DNA of 51,870 nucleotides from Gnetum montanum (Eukaryota > Streptophyta > Gnetopsida > Gnetales > Gnetaceae). The stretch lies in assembly GCA_015680685.1 (NCBI GenBank), contig MNCI01026977.1:107807-159676 (forward strand). Direction: 5' to 3'. The notes under the pieces were generated by a model that saw only the letters and a program-made list of their open reading frames with translations, searched no databases and was not told where the DNA came from. Positions 20,783-31,308 of the stretch are shown in pieces (position 1 is the stretch's first letter; every line of letters starts with the position of its first letter). The position numbers were made by a program, and so were the translations under genes.

Positions 20783-21305
20783 GGTTTATTTAATGGTAAT
20801 GATGAGCATCATGATCATTATGGTGATTGTGATGGGATTGAGAGTCATGTTGTAACTTTTGATGCCATTGTTAGTGAGAGGAAGACTAATAATGGTAAAT
20901 TGTTTGATGATGATGGCTATTGGGATAGTCATTGTGAAAAGGTCATTATTGATGTAAGTGAAGATAATGATAATGATATGATTTTCTAGAATTTGGAAAT
21001 GCTTGCTATTGATTATAGCAATGATGAATTTGTGAAGGGTGTTGATGGATTTCATTGTCTTGGCTATAAAATGAAAGTGTAGCATGAAGGCAATCTACAT
21101 GGTGGTGATGAAAGCGAGCTAAGTTATAGTCTTCCAAACACCAAGAAGAAGAAGGTGAAGAAGAGGAAAAAGAAGAAAAGGAAGGATGTTGGATTAAGAA
21201 AGCCTAATTTTTTTTCTTATTATTTATTTATTGTAGGTTTGAGTCATTATGGGGATGTAAGGGAAGCATTCCAAGGAGATGATAAGATGAAGGAAGCATG
21301 GTGAG
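20783..21305 (+). pseudogene. Element C ORF, second part (unknown, basic C terminus)
   Basis: It continues the frame of 12299-13255 in phase. It begins with an Asp/His/Asn-rich acidic stretch (GNDEHHDHYGD), has in-frame TAGs near 20987 and 21080, then a strongly basic run (KKKKVKKRKKKKRKD, about 21142-21190) that resembles a nuclear localisation or nucleic-acid-binding segment. It ends at a TGA near 21303. The acidic middle and basic tail are preserved in composition despite the stops. No known retrotransposon domain is recognised. A start inside the 3' LTR of B for the open frame in this region would be an artefact of the nested insertion. Confidence 0.55.
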
Positions 21306-21469
21306 GGGTGAGGACAAGCCTCCATGAGCAAGGGAAGCTCAAAACCAAAACCTCCAATGATATTTATTCTCATGTTTGTAATGCATGGATTCATGATTAT
21401 TGTGATGGCCTTGAGTTGTGGGGGAATGGTGCCTTTCAACTTGCGAAAGGTCATGAAGCATGACATTTT

Positions 21470-21484
21470 TTAGGGTGGGAGAGT
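21470..21484 (+). other. Polypurine tract of element C
   Basis: AGGGTGGGAGAGT lies directly before the 3' LTR, the expected position and composition for plus-strand priming. Confidence 0.6.
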
Positions 21485-21708
21485 TGGTGTAGGAAACCTC
21501 GTTTGATCCCCTTGCTCTACCCTACTTGTTATGTGTCATTTTGTGTTGATTTTGTTGAGGATGATTCTTAGATGTTTTGGTATGTTTTAGGGTGTTTTGG
21601 GCTCATTTTGATGAGTTTTGGAGGTTTCAAGATCTATGGGGACTTGTTTGGAAGCATCCAAAGGTTTCAAGTATTAAAATGAGAATTTTTTTATTTAGCA
21701 CTTGAAGG

Positions 21709-21830
21709 TGAGACATCTCACCAGAAAGTGGGATGTTCCAATTGAGACGTCCCACCAAAATCTAGGATGTTGTCCCAAAAAAATAGTAGACATCTCACTT
21801 GAGAGCTGGGTTTTCGTAGGAGACATCCCA
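21709..21830 (+). repeat. GAGACATCCCAC motif array in the U3 of element C
   Basis: Direct and inverted copies of GAGACRTCYCAC occur, including the perfect hairpin GTGAGA-CA-TCTCAC (21709-21722) and GTGGGATG...GACGTCCCAC. It lies about 180 bp upstream of the TATA box and is deleted in the 5' LTR. Confidence 0.65.
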
Positions 21831-22009
21831 ACAAAGCTAGAGATGACCTAAACACATGGGGAAACTTCCAAAAACACTTGTTCCAATTTAGGAAACAACC
21901 AAATCAAGATGGAAATAGCTAGGAAGAAGATGAGAAAACTTAAAAAACATCTAAAGAACCTCAAGTTGAGTTGAGGAAAGGATTCTAGGGTTTTTATCTT
22001 CTGATTGCT

Positions 22010-22017
22010 TATAAATA
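22010..22017 (+). promoter_or_regulatory. TATA box in the 3' LTR of element C
   Basis: TATAAATA, downstream of the U3 motif array and absent from the deleted 5' LTR. Confidence 0.55.
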
Positions 22018-22475
22018 TTGATGTAACTCACCATTGTTAGTGTCAAAGTGCCAATGGCCAAAGTGCAAATGCAAAAGGCCAAACATCCCAAGAGAGGGCA
22101 AGAGAGAAAGCTCTTAAGGAAAGAGAGCTTGTGTAAGAAGAGAGCTTATGCAAGGAAGTTGAGTGAGAGGCAAGGGAGAGCACTTGAGGGAGGTTATAAG
22201 AATCTCTTATAAGTGTCTTGTCTTGAGCTTGGGCTCCATTGTGAGCAATTGAGGGTTGAGAGGGAACAACTATGGCCTCTAAGAGCATTGGGAGAGTTGT
22301 GAGTTAATCTTGGCTCCTTATCTTTAATGTATTTTCTATGTATGTTGAGAATTATCTTAATATATGGGATATTTTCTCCATTCTATTATGTTCTTTTTTT
22401 TTTTTAAGCTAGATCTACTTGGAAGTTGTGGATTGGGTCCTATTGGGATCTATTGAGGTGCAAAGCCTTGCACCA

Positions 22476-22480
22476 TAGAT
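22476..22480 (+). repeat. Target-site duplication of element C, right (TAGAT)
   Basis: Matches 11766-11770. Confidence 0.85.
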
Positions 22481-22938
22481 CTATAATTGAGCTTTAGTAG
22501 TGGTAAAACATAAGATACTAAAATACCCTATCAAGTATATTACATTCACTTATCTAGGAAACTAACATCAACAACAATAATAGTAACAAGGGTAATATAA
22601 TCATATGATTTAACTAAAAATAGTAGAGCTAATTTAATAAAATACATCTAACAGTATTAAATAACTAATCACATGCATTAAATTAAATAATTGAACCTTT
22701 GCAAATTTTTGATTGTGACAATTGCTATATCCTCAAAAGATCCCAACCACAAATACGATCACTAATCTAGCATGGACAATGAATGATCTAATAACAAATG
22801 AAGAGAAATTGAGAGTCTTATTAGATTATTTCAATACGAAGAAACTTGTAGCATTGGGAAAGCATCCTTGGCAACCGCTAATGCAAGAAGAACCACCATC
22901 GCCAAGCACTACATGAAGACTAACATCAACTTGTTTTA
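22481..22938. other. Spacer between elements C and H
   Basis: AT-rich DNA with a short open frame (22722-22916). Its second half (EEKLRVLLDYF, LGKHPWQPLM) looks protein-like but is too short to assign. It may be part of the older element into which C and H inserted. Confidence 0.35.
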
Positions 22939-22943
22939 AAGAT
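22939..22943 (+). repeat. Target-site duplication of element H, left (AAGAT)
   Basis: Identical to 35792-35796, directly outside the LTR ends. Confidence 0.9.
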
Positions 22944-23312
22944 TGTTAAACCCCAAAATTGATTCAATTTTAAAATAAGTATCATTGTCAAAGACATGCA
23001 TTTCAATTGATTTTATATTGTTTGATTAGTGTTTAATTTAGTTTATTAGTTTATTTTATTTTAATTAAATGTATTATATAAAAATATTATAGTCTATATT
23101 ATATATGGACATTATATAAAGTATATAAATATTATATATGAAATTAGGGCAGGGCAATGTCAGGATCCTTTGGCTTGTTAAGTTTCCACTGCTAACGCTA
23201 CCATTGAAGTAAGTACAGAAGCAGGCCAACTCCTCCTACGTCCACTGCTGCCACTCTATACATGTATAGAGGAGGCTTCAACTTCTGCATCTACGGTTGC
23301 CCCCGATGAAGC

Positions 23313-23705
23313 ATGTCAGTCATGATGCTCAGCTGCAACCATGTTGTGCATGCTCGCAGTTACCCGCAAATTTTGGAAAGCTCAACTGCTGCTGCGGACG
23401 TAATTGTGCCCCTGTTGCTACCCAGTAGTCACCAAGGAGGCACCTGGTTTCAAACCTTAAATCTTTCTCATGTGGTTGCCAAAAACTTGCAGCTGCAGAT
23501 ACCGCAACCTCGCACAAACATCGAAACTCCAACTGACAAGCAAGAAGCACTAAAACACTTGCAGAAAGTAGCTAAGACAGCTACCAAGAAAGACCTTGAA
23601 TATGAAAATGGGTTGGATTCCAAGAAATGGACAAATGTGATTGTTGCTGGTAAAATGTGGAGATCACAGTCAATGGAGGGGAGACGTGGAAACTGTGCAG
23701 GGTGA
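23313..23705 (+). pseudogene. Unidentified protein-like segment in the 5' LTR of H
   Basis: A 130-codon open frame whose middle (HLQKVAKTATKKDLEYENG, DSKKW) is conserved in the 3' LTR copy (33539-33874), with scattered substitutions and a frame break after DSKKW. GC content is higher than the surrounding LTR, suggesting a captured gene fragment. I do not recognise the family. It lies upstream of the inferred TATA box, so it would not be in the element's own transcript from this LTR. Confidence 0.4.
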
Positions 23706-24067
23706 ACCACATGAAGAAACCCTCCAAATACGGTAAGTTCTAGCAGCAGGCACACCATCTTGCAAATCTAAGGCACCGATCACCTCTACTTGGCAGACAG
23801 AGATCTGTCAGTCATTGATGGCGCCAGCGCCTTGAACTTTGTCCACAGCATTGCCTGCATCCATGCAATCACACCTGAGCTCCTCAAAATCAGGCTCCGT
23901 TTCTGGCATGCATGACCTCAGCAGGGATCGAATTTCTCACACGTTTCTGATTCAAGATTTCTTTCTTGAAGAGGTCCTTCAACCACATGACATGACACTG
24001 TGGCTTGGAGTTTGAACCCTATTGGATCCTCGAGAAAGACCACTCGATGTTTTCATTTGCTGTGTAG

Positions 24068-24130
24068 GATAATCACGTAGGCAACATCATTTGGGTTGGA
24101 TAGCCAGGTCAAGTTGGTGGCAAAGCAGTT
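24068..24130 (+). pseudogene. GH3 beta-xylosidase-like fragment in the 5' LTR of H
   Basis: The translation resembles NHVGNIIWVG, stop, PGQVGGKAV. Plant GH3 beta-D-xylosidases have a C-terminal motif of the form IxWAGYPGQAGGxAIAD. The 3' LTR copy (34285-34362) keeps this motif open. Only this short stretch is recognisable. It would be a fragment of a secreted cell-wall glycosidase gene, not a working enzyme. Confidence 0.5.
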
Positions 24131-24164
24131 GTAGAAAACATGACTCCAGTTGCAGTGAGGGGAG

Positions 24165-24842
24165 TTGGGAAGCCAATTAGCCAAAGCATGGCGGGGAGTT
24201 ACAGAAGCCATTGTTAAAAGGCAGATAATTCTGGTGGTGGGAGCAACAGCAGCCAGCCAATCATTCATCAGCATTGCGTTGCTTGCAAGAATCTTAAAAA
24301 TCCTTCAATTAATCAAGATAAGAGACCACATCGAGCCTTTACTTTCTCCCAAAAATTTTGTGCCTACTAAAGGAGGATCTATGTCTCTTGAAGGACCTGC
24401 ACACGAATCGTCGTCACATAACTGTAATGGAGATGCAGTAGCTGCAGAAGGCTTGCCATACTTCAAGAATGTAAAAGGGAGGTTCTGGACTGTAGTGGCG
24501 CCAATAATCACAGCAGTAATTAGAGCAGGAGTATTTCACAGTTGGGATAAGCTTAGCAGAGATTTCACTGTCAAAGAATTGGATTTATCTGATCAAGATG
24601 CCACAAATATAGCGACCGTGATCGATGCAGTCATGACTGTAGCCCATGGGCACCAGGATGACGTAGCAGCTCCACCAAGATCGGCTAGCTGGCTTATAGA
24701 GCTACAACACATGATTTCTCCCGTCAAGATATCTATTTTACCATCACCTATAGCCTCTCTAATAGTAGAACCAGGTGGTCATCTTTCCATGAAATATGCA
24801 GGGAAGATCAACCCCTCTACCGCTTTACAGATTTCACGCTAA
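24165..24842 (+). pseudogene. Amino acid permease fragment and unknown sequence in the 5' LTR of H
   Basis: A 225-codon open frame. Codons corresponding to about 24480-24530 give RFWTVVAPIITAVI, matching the first membrane segment of plant amino acid permeases (AAP: WTxxAHIITAVIGSGVLSLAW). A 21-nt segment covering LSLAW is missing here but present in the 3' LTR. After it comes an unrecognised conserved stretch (DFTVKELDLSDQDATNIA, APPRS). The segment looks like a chimera of host exons carried in an LTR, not a host gene in place. Confidence 0.65.
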
Positions 24843-25540
24843 TCAAGGACATTAAGGATGCCAAACATGGCAGCTACAGTAATTTAAATGGGTTGGTATT
24901 GGATTATGCCGTATCAACCTATTATTAAAACAATTATTTTTATAACATTGTAAAGTATAAATAAGTTATTCCACTTTGTATACAAAACCCAACATGCACC
25001 TAGTAGGCACCAAAGTTGGACACCCATTGGGCACTTATGGGGCATCTAGGGCGCACCCATAATAAATACCCAAGAGAACCCACATCATGTTGAAATCAAT
25101 TTTCTTTGAAGAATTATTAAGTGAGGATTCTTTGAACCTTGTGACAACTATAGACCATCCGAGTCCATTGTCAAGCTGTCGAGGTTGCTGCACTGTGTAA
25201 ACATTAAGGTAGAATCAAAAATTAGGTGAAGTATCCCTTGCAATCTTCATAATCTATGCTTTTATTTATGATTTCAATTTAATTTAATCATTAATTTATA
25301 CTCTTGAACTTAATGTTAGAAGTTAGGGTGATAATTCATGATTTTACTTATGAGTGATAGTAATAAGTGTGGAATTTGTTTGAATTCAATTTTGAACATT
25401 TGTTGTCTTGATGATCTTTTGACTTTTGAACTATTTCTCCATAGATATGACTTGTGGGTTAATCATAGACGAGGTGATAATCTCTACAACGAAAGATAAT
25501 TATTAAAGTAATCCAGCACTAAATTTTACCTAGCTTGTCA

Positions 25541-25566
25541 ATTTTTGCACCATTACAACGGAGGAC
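25541..25566 (+). other. Putative primer-binding site of element H
   Basis: TTTTTGCACCATTACAACGG followed by AGGAC resembles the tRNA-Asp-type TTTTGGCGCCGTTGCCGGGGAC with substitutions and a 2-nt insertion. It lies directly after the LTR. Confidence 0.5.
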
Positions 25567-27840
25567 AACAGAGTTAATCATCATCAAAGATTCTGTATGT
25601 TTTAATTTCATTTTGTAATTTTTGATTTCAAGTACATTTTATTTTATTTTACTTTTTTTTCATTTAAGTAATTTAAGAATTGGTTTCTTTTACTTGTTTT
25701 TCTTGCATTAAAAAATCTAAAAATAAAGAAAAATTCCAAGCATTAACTCCTCTTCTTTTACAAGTAACTAAAACTGTTAAAAAAGTTGCAATTAAAGCTA
25801 CAATAGTACAAGTTATTAAATCAGTTCATAAAATCTTAGGAATGGTAGCCCATGAATGTGCCAACGAAGAGTGTTCTTGTTAAATAAAACCAACAAAGCA
25901 ACCAAAGAAACGAACACGAATTCAACCTTCTAGAACCTTTCTTAGTCTTTACAAACATACAAAAGTCAATCAAAAACAAAACCAAGAGAAAATAATACAA
26001 TCAAGTTCTGATTTTTCCATATCTGTTAATCCTCTATTTGATATTTCAACTACTACAATATCAACCATGAGTTTAGCTACAGGAGCAGGGTTTCAAAATA
26101 CTACCCCAATATCAATTTATGTAACCACAATTGGAGGACTACTGAACTAGCAAGTACTTTGAATTTACAAAATTCACCACCAGTCTCTATTTATATACTA
26201 GGTCATATAGTAACCCCAATAGTAACCTATACTTATACAACGGAATCATCTTCAGATCATACACCTTCCTCAATTTCCTTAGGTTCAATTCCTTTCTCCT
26301 CTAGTAGTTTGAATTCCAATGTTCCAATTGGCGAGCCTTACCGAGGAAAAATCCTTGGAGAGTTATTGAATCAAAGAACATCTATTATATCTCAAGGCCC
26401 ATTGGTTTAAAAAAATTCATTTATTACCTATTTTTAAGGGGAAAAATGATGAGGATCTGATTACCCACATAAGAGAATTTGAAACAACATTAGCCATGTT
26501 AAAACCTCAAAGTGGTGATAGAACTAAGATGATTATCTTTAAATCAACCTTGAAGGATAAAACTGATTTTTGGCTACAAACCCTGAGAACAAAAATTAGT
26601 TTATGGGATGAATTTAAGAATGGTTTTCTACAAAGATTTCTTTCTAATGATAGGTTGTATTCATTAAGAAAGCACTTAATGAGTTTTATGCAACATGAGG
26701 ATGAAGACTATGAGAGTACCTTTGATAGATTTAAAGGATTGTGCTTAAAGACTTCAAAACATGGATTCCAAACCCATCAATTAATTCAAATCTTTGTAGA
26801 AGGCTTATAACCTTATTGTAGGGAAAATGTTGACTTTGCATGTGGAGGGAATATTTTAAATGTGACACTAGAAGATGGCTAGAGGACCATAGATTCATTA
26901 GTAAATCAAAGTAAACGTTGTCCAAAACCCAATATTATGCAAGGCATGACCAACAAATAGAATAGTAAAATAAAAAAGTGGATGAGTTGACATGATTAAT
27001 TAAGAAATAAGCTCATGGAATTCAAAGTAAAATATGCAACATTTGTGGTAGCCCCCAACATGACCAAACACCCTACTCAACCTTGTTATATTGTCAAGAG
27101 GAAACGTAAGATTCAGTAAAAGCTTTTCAATAATATAAAAGCCAATCAACAATGAACTTCCCTCAATGATAATTTTACCCACAACAATATCCTCAAAATA
27201 ATTTTAGGCCAGTTAAAAATCCAACTAATGAACACTTGGATAAACTCACCCAAAACCTTACTTCCTTCATAGAAGAACGTAGAGAATTCATAAGTGAGAC
27301 TAGGTGAAGATTTTAGGACATAACTAAAAATGAATTACCATCCCAACCTAAACCAAATCTTACATCTCAAAGAAGAGGAAAAGAGAAATTACATTTCATC
27401 ACTATAAGGAGTGGAAAAAAATTGAACCTAAACCCCAAAAGAAAGTGAGATTTTGAGAGGTAGGAACACAAGAAGAAGTATAGCCACAAGTATTAGAAGA
27501 GAAAGATCAAACAACTAGGTAAAGAAAACAACCACTATTCTCTAGACAATTAATTTTACCTCCTTTTCCTAAATGATTACAAGAGGATTTCACAACTAAA
27601 GGCCATTTTGAAAAAATGTTTAGTAAATTGTACTTACATATTCCATTGGAACAAGTCGTAAAAGACACACTTCTTTATGCTAAATATTTAAGGGAATTAT
27701 GCACTAGGAAAAAAAAGAAAAAAAAATTCTGAATAGGTTTATCTAATTGATAATCTTTCTCAACTTATACAAAGTCATGAGATTTCAAAATACCAAGATC
27801 CAGGAGTCCCTACCAACCCAATCAAAATAAATGACCAAGT
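25567..27840 (+). pseudogene. gag pseudogene of element H
   Basis: Piecewise frames cover an N-terminal region (25680-26400) with stops, then a clear retrotransposon-gag domain at about 26425-26850: FKGKNDEDLITHIREFE, LKDKTDFWLQTL, FLQRFLSNDRL, FMQHEDEDYESTFDRFKGLC and LIQIFVEGL, followed by a GG-containing end near 26845. The open core is 26496-26810. Downstream (26900-27840) is a decayed region where the zinc knuckle and the gag-pro linker should be; no clean CCHC survives. The gag type is that of Tat/Athila-like elements. The product would be the particle protein. Confidence 0.8.
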
Positions 27841-28507
27841 GATTAAAATTTTCCTATTGGATTTAGAAGTCAGCATTAATATCATGCCTCTTGAAATGGC
27901 TAGGATGCTTGATATTGAAGATATCAAAGGAGTAGACATGACCATATCATTGGTTAATGGATCAAATGTTAAACCAATAGGAATAGTAGAGGACTTGATA
28001 GTTGAGGTAGAAAAAGGAAAATACCCAATAGACGTTGTTGTTTTGGGAGTAAAAGATCTTGATTGTTTTCCTATTCTATTAGGTAGACCTTGGTTAGCAA
28101 CACCTGATGCGATAATTAATTATAGGTCAGGGCAACTTCAACTCTCCTTTGCTAATTTTACTTTTACACTAAATATATATGATAAGGTAAAAGAAGATGT
28201 AGACTTGAGGAAAGCACAAATACTCTACACTCTACCCACCTTAGCAATGACACAAGGTAGGAAAACCTTAGTATTGAACAATTTTGAGGAAGGAAATTTA
28301 GACCCCTCAACTAAAGAACAACAAGATCTCCTTGACAAGATTTTGAATTTGGGCTTCGGGAATAATGGAAAAATAATTCGAACTTCAAATAAAGATTCCT
28401 TAGATCTTAGAGAACTACCTAATACACTTAAATATGTCTTCCTAGATCAAAATAAACCATTAATAATAAATTTTCAACTTACTAATGAGCAAGAAAGAAA
28501 TTGTTAA
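27800..28507 (+). pseudogene. Aspartic protease domain of element H
   Basis: The frame 27839-28507 is open for 222 codons. It has FLLDLEVSINIMP, where the family has LLDLGASVNLMP: the catalytic Asp is kept but Gly is replaced by Glu, probably inactivating. MTISLVNGS follows, then FPILLGRPWLATPDAIINYR (about 28070-28125). The C-terminal part (LPNTLKYVFLDQNKPLIIN) is the usual linker into RT. The enzyme would cleave the Gag-Pol polyprotein. Confidence 0.85.
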
Positions 28508-29490
28508 AAGTTTTGCATAGAAAGTCTAAGGCATTTGCATGGAGTTATGAGGACCTTCACCAAGGATTCTCACCCAACATCTACCAACATCCTATCTATC
28601 TAGAGGAAAATGTAAATCCAGTAAGAATTCCCCCAAGATGAATTAACCTAGCCTTAAAAAAATTATTAAGGATGAAATTTCAAAACTTTGAAAAGAAGGG
28701 ATTATTTATCTAATAACTCATAGTAAATGGGGCTTTCCCCGTTACTATAGTTTCAAAAAAGGGTGGAAAATGGAGATTTTGTGTGGATTATAAAAGGTTA
28801 AACCAAAATACAAAGAAAGATCATTTTCCATTACCATACATAGATCAAATTCTAGAAAAGTTAGAAGAACATGAATATTATTATTTCTGAGATGGATTTA
28901 GTGGATACAATCAAGTAGCCATTGCCCCTGAAGACCAACATAAAACAACCTTTACATGTCCTTATGGATCTTTTGCTTATATACGCACCTACTTTCCAAA
29001 GAGCCGTGATCTTAATATTTTCTAATATGTTATAAGATTATGTTGATGTTTTTATGGATGATTTTTCAGTTTATGGGAATACTTATGATGAAACTTTGCA
29101 ACATCTTGAACATGTCTTAGATAGATGTATTAATAAAAATTTAAAATTAAATTGGGAAAAGAGTCACTTGATGGTTATGAGTGGCATACTATTATGACAT
29201 GTTATTTCTAAAGATGGGATAAGGATGGATAACAAGAAAGTAAGAGTCATATCTACACTTCCAGCTCTAACTAATTTAAAGACTCTTCAATATTTTCTAG
29301 GACATGATGGATATTACAAGTGGTTATCAAAGACTTTTCAAAAATTGGTAAACCATTATACACGCTCTTAGAAAAAGATGTTTCATTTATTTGAACTAAT
29401 GACTATCAAGAAGCATTCTTCCAATTGAAAAAATGAGTAATGACAACCCTTATATTAAATGCACCTAATTGAAATTTCCCATTTGATTTA
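28508..29490 (+). pseudogene. Reverse transcriptase pseudogene of element H
   Basis: Piecewise translation gives KAFAWSYEDL, then SKKGGKWRFCVDYKRLNQ (about 28750-28805), KKDHFPLPYIDQILEKL, DGFSGYNQVAIAPEDQHKTT, TCPYGSFAY, and the catalytic VFMDDFSVYG at 29048-29077 with both Asp residues intact. GK-rich thumb sequence and FLGH follow near 29290-29310. Several stops and frameshifts separate the blocks. The usual FGLCNAPATFQ segment is shortened to a TYFPK-like remnant near 28990, suggesting a small deletion. The enzyme would copy element RNA into cDNA in the particle. Confidence 0.88.
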
Positions 29491-29940
29491 ATGTCTAATG
29501 CTAGTGACACAACAGTAGAGGCATTTTTAGGACAATATAGTAATAATAAACCAAGAGTGATTTATTATGTGTTCAAAAGTCTAGAACAAGCCCAAGCAAA
29601 TTATACAACTACAAAAAATGAATTATTAGCTATTGTATATGCTCTAGATAAATTTAGACATTATTTAATAGGATATAAAACTAGAGTATATACTAATCAT
29701 GCAACCATTAAATTCTTAGCTACTAAGAAAATAGAAAACACAAGAATAATGCAATGGTGCTTATTACTCCAAAAGTTTGACCTTGATATTTTAGATAAAA
29801 GAGATAGGAAAAATGTAGTAGCAAATAACCTTTCAAGGCTAGAAACTACTGATGAGAATCAAACACAAGGAGTCTTTCATGATGAATTTCTTGATGAACA
29901 ACTTTTTATACAAGAAAGGATCCTTGGTTTGCTAATATAG
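29491..29940 (+). pseudogene. RNase H domain of element H
   Basis: Open for 149 codons. SNASDTTVEAFLGQ stands where the family has CDASDYAVGAVLGQ. Then come YTTTKNELLAIVYALDKFRHYL (catalytic Glu region intact) and YTNHATIKFLATKK, where the family has YTDHAALKYL, so this catalytic Asp is now Asn. VVANNLSRLE marks the domain end (family: VADALSRL). It would degrade the RNA strand during reverse transcription; the Asp-to-Asn change argues against activity. Confidence 0.88.
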
Positions 29941-31308
29941 CTAACTATCTACCACTATGAAAACCCCTATCAATTTGACTAAGGAATAAAAGAAATATTT
30001 CTTACTCACCATATCTAGGTATATTTGGAGTAGTCTGTATCTCTATCAAATATGTAAAGATAACATAGCAAGAAGATGTGTGGCTAAGAATGAACAACAA
30101 GAAATTCTACAAATGTGTGATGATGATTTAGGGGGTGGTCACTTTGATAGCAAACGTACTGCTATTAAAATCCTTCAAAGTGAATTTTATTAGCCCTCAA
30201 TTTTAAAGATGCACATTAATATGTGTAAGAGTGTGATAAATGTCAATGAATGAAAGCCATAACAAAAAGATATGAAATGTCCTTAAAACCAGTTTTAATA
30301 ATAGAACCATTTGATGTGTGGGGTATAGACTTTTTAGAACCATTTCCACCATCTAATGGATGTCAATACATTTTGGTTTATATTGACTATGTCACCAAAT
30401 GGGTAGAAGAAAAAGCCACCCCAAAAAATGATGTTAAGATAGTTGTAGCATTCCTTAGGAAAAATATTTTAACATGCTTTGAAACTCCATGAGCAATCAT
30501 TAGTGATCAAGGAACCCATTTCATAAATAAAATAATGGAAAAATTCCTTAGGTCTTGTGGTATCCAACATAAGATAGCTACTACTTATCATCCTCAAACA
30601 AATGGGGAAGTTAAGAATGCTAATAGAATTATCTTGAATATATTAACAAATATTGTATGTACTAAATAGAAGGATTGGTCTAAAAGATTACAAGAGGTAA
30701 TTTGGGCTTCTAGGATTACCTATAAACCAAGTTTAAGATATTCACTTTATCAATTGATTTATGGTAAGTGATGTCTATTACCGGTTGAACTAAAATATCA
30801 ATCTTTGGAGTTAGCTCAACAACTCAATTTTGATAAAGACATGAACCAGGCAGCTAGAATCAACCAACTTCACGAACTTTATAAAATGCAGCTACATGCT
30901 CTTGATAAACAAAAAATTGCAAAGAAACAAATGAAAACATTACAAGATGAGAATATCTTTAAAAAAAAAATTTCTGTAGGTGATAAAGTTCTTCTCTATA
31001 ATATGAGATTACATAAATTTCTCAGAAAGTTAACAACTAGGCGGGAAGGCCCTTATTTAGTTTTCCAACCCCATGATAATGGAAGCATTCTCATATCACC
31101 TATTGATAATTCCTCAACAACATTCCTAGTCAATGGACAAAGGCTTAAGTTATATTATCAACATCACATTGAAGAACTCGAAGAAGATGAACTAGTAGAG
31201 CTAAGTGACCCAACTTATCCCACTACTAATGAATTACATGACAACAATCCATTAGAAGACTTAGCTCTCAAACGTACCCCTCAAAAAGACTTTTATTTCA
31301 TAGAGTAA
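29941..31308 (+). pseudogene. Integrase pseudogene of element H
   Basis: The zinc-binding region is near 30100-30245 (GGGHFDSKRTAIKILQ, then degraded C-x-x-C). The core starts at 30250: PFDVWGIDFLEPFP (first Asp), YIDYVTKWVEEKAT, then a TGA at 30490 probably derived from CGA, ISDQGTHF (second Asp), and TNGEVKNANR, where the catalytic Glu position is Lys (about 30613-30615). Further stops lie near 30667 and 30768. The C-terminal part is open from 30805 to 31308 with an SVGDKVLLYNMRL, REGPYLV and VNGQRLKLYY pattern typical of the family. The domain is in one frame with RNase H (frame of 29491), so decay was by substitutions rather than indels here. Confidence 0.9.

Larger units (their letters stand above)
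11771..22475 (+). mobile_element. Element C: complete non-autonomous LTR retrotransposon, split by element B
   Basis: The LTRs at 11771-12165 and 21485-22475 share the 9-bp inverted ends TGGTGTAGG/CCTACACCA (first G mutated to A in the 5' copy). They are flanked by the direct repeat TAGAT (11766-11770 and 22476-22480). Excluding nested B, the internal region is only about 1.8 kb. It holds one decayed ORF of about 490 codons with no gag, protease, RT or integrase similarity that I can see. A degenerate tRNA-Met-type primer site follows the 5' LTR. This is the layout of a non-autonomous LARD-like element mobilised by another element's proteins. Confidence 0.85.
21485..22475 (+). repeat. 3' LTR of element C (991 bp)
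   Basis: It starts TGGTGTAGG and ends GCACCA (CCTACACCA in the 5' copy). U3 carries a motif array (21709-21830). A TATA box TATAAATA lies at 22010-22017, followed by the purine-rich AGAGAGGGCAAGAG block shared with the 5' LTR. Confidence 0.88.
22944..25540 (+). repeat. 5' LTR of element H (2597 bp)
   Basis: It starts TGTTAAA and ends CTTGTCA. Outer parts are AT-rich; the middle (about 23150-24840) is much richer in GC and contains open frames alignable with the 3' LTR. A TATA box (TATAAATA, 24956-24963) suggests a U3 of about 2 kb, so the captured material sits in U3. Confidence 0.93.

Noticed and set aside
20687-20989. A 100-codon ORF starting in the 3' LTR of B
   Set aside because: A chimera created by insertion: the first part is LTR sequence and the rest is the C ORF.
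20673-21085. Overlapping ORFs on both strands around the B/C junction
   Set aside because: Shadows of the acidic Asp/His-rich part of the C ORF.
24165-24842. A 225-codon ORF as an independent host gene
   Set aside because: It lies wholly inside the 5' LTR of H, has a diverged copy in the 3' LTR, and only a short stretch matches a permease helix.
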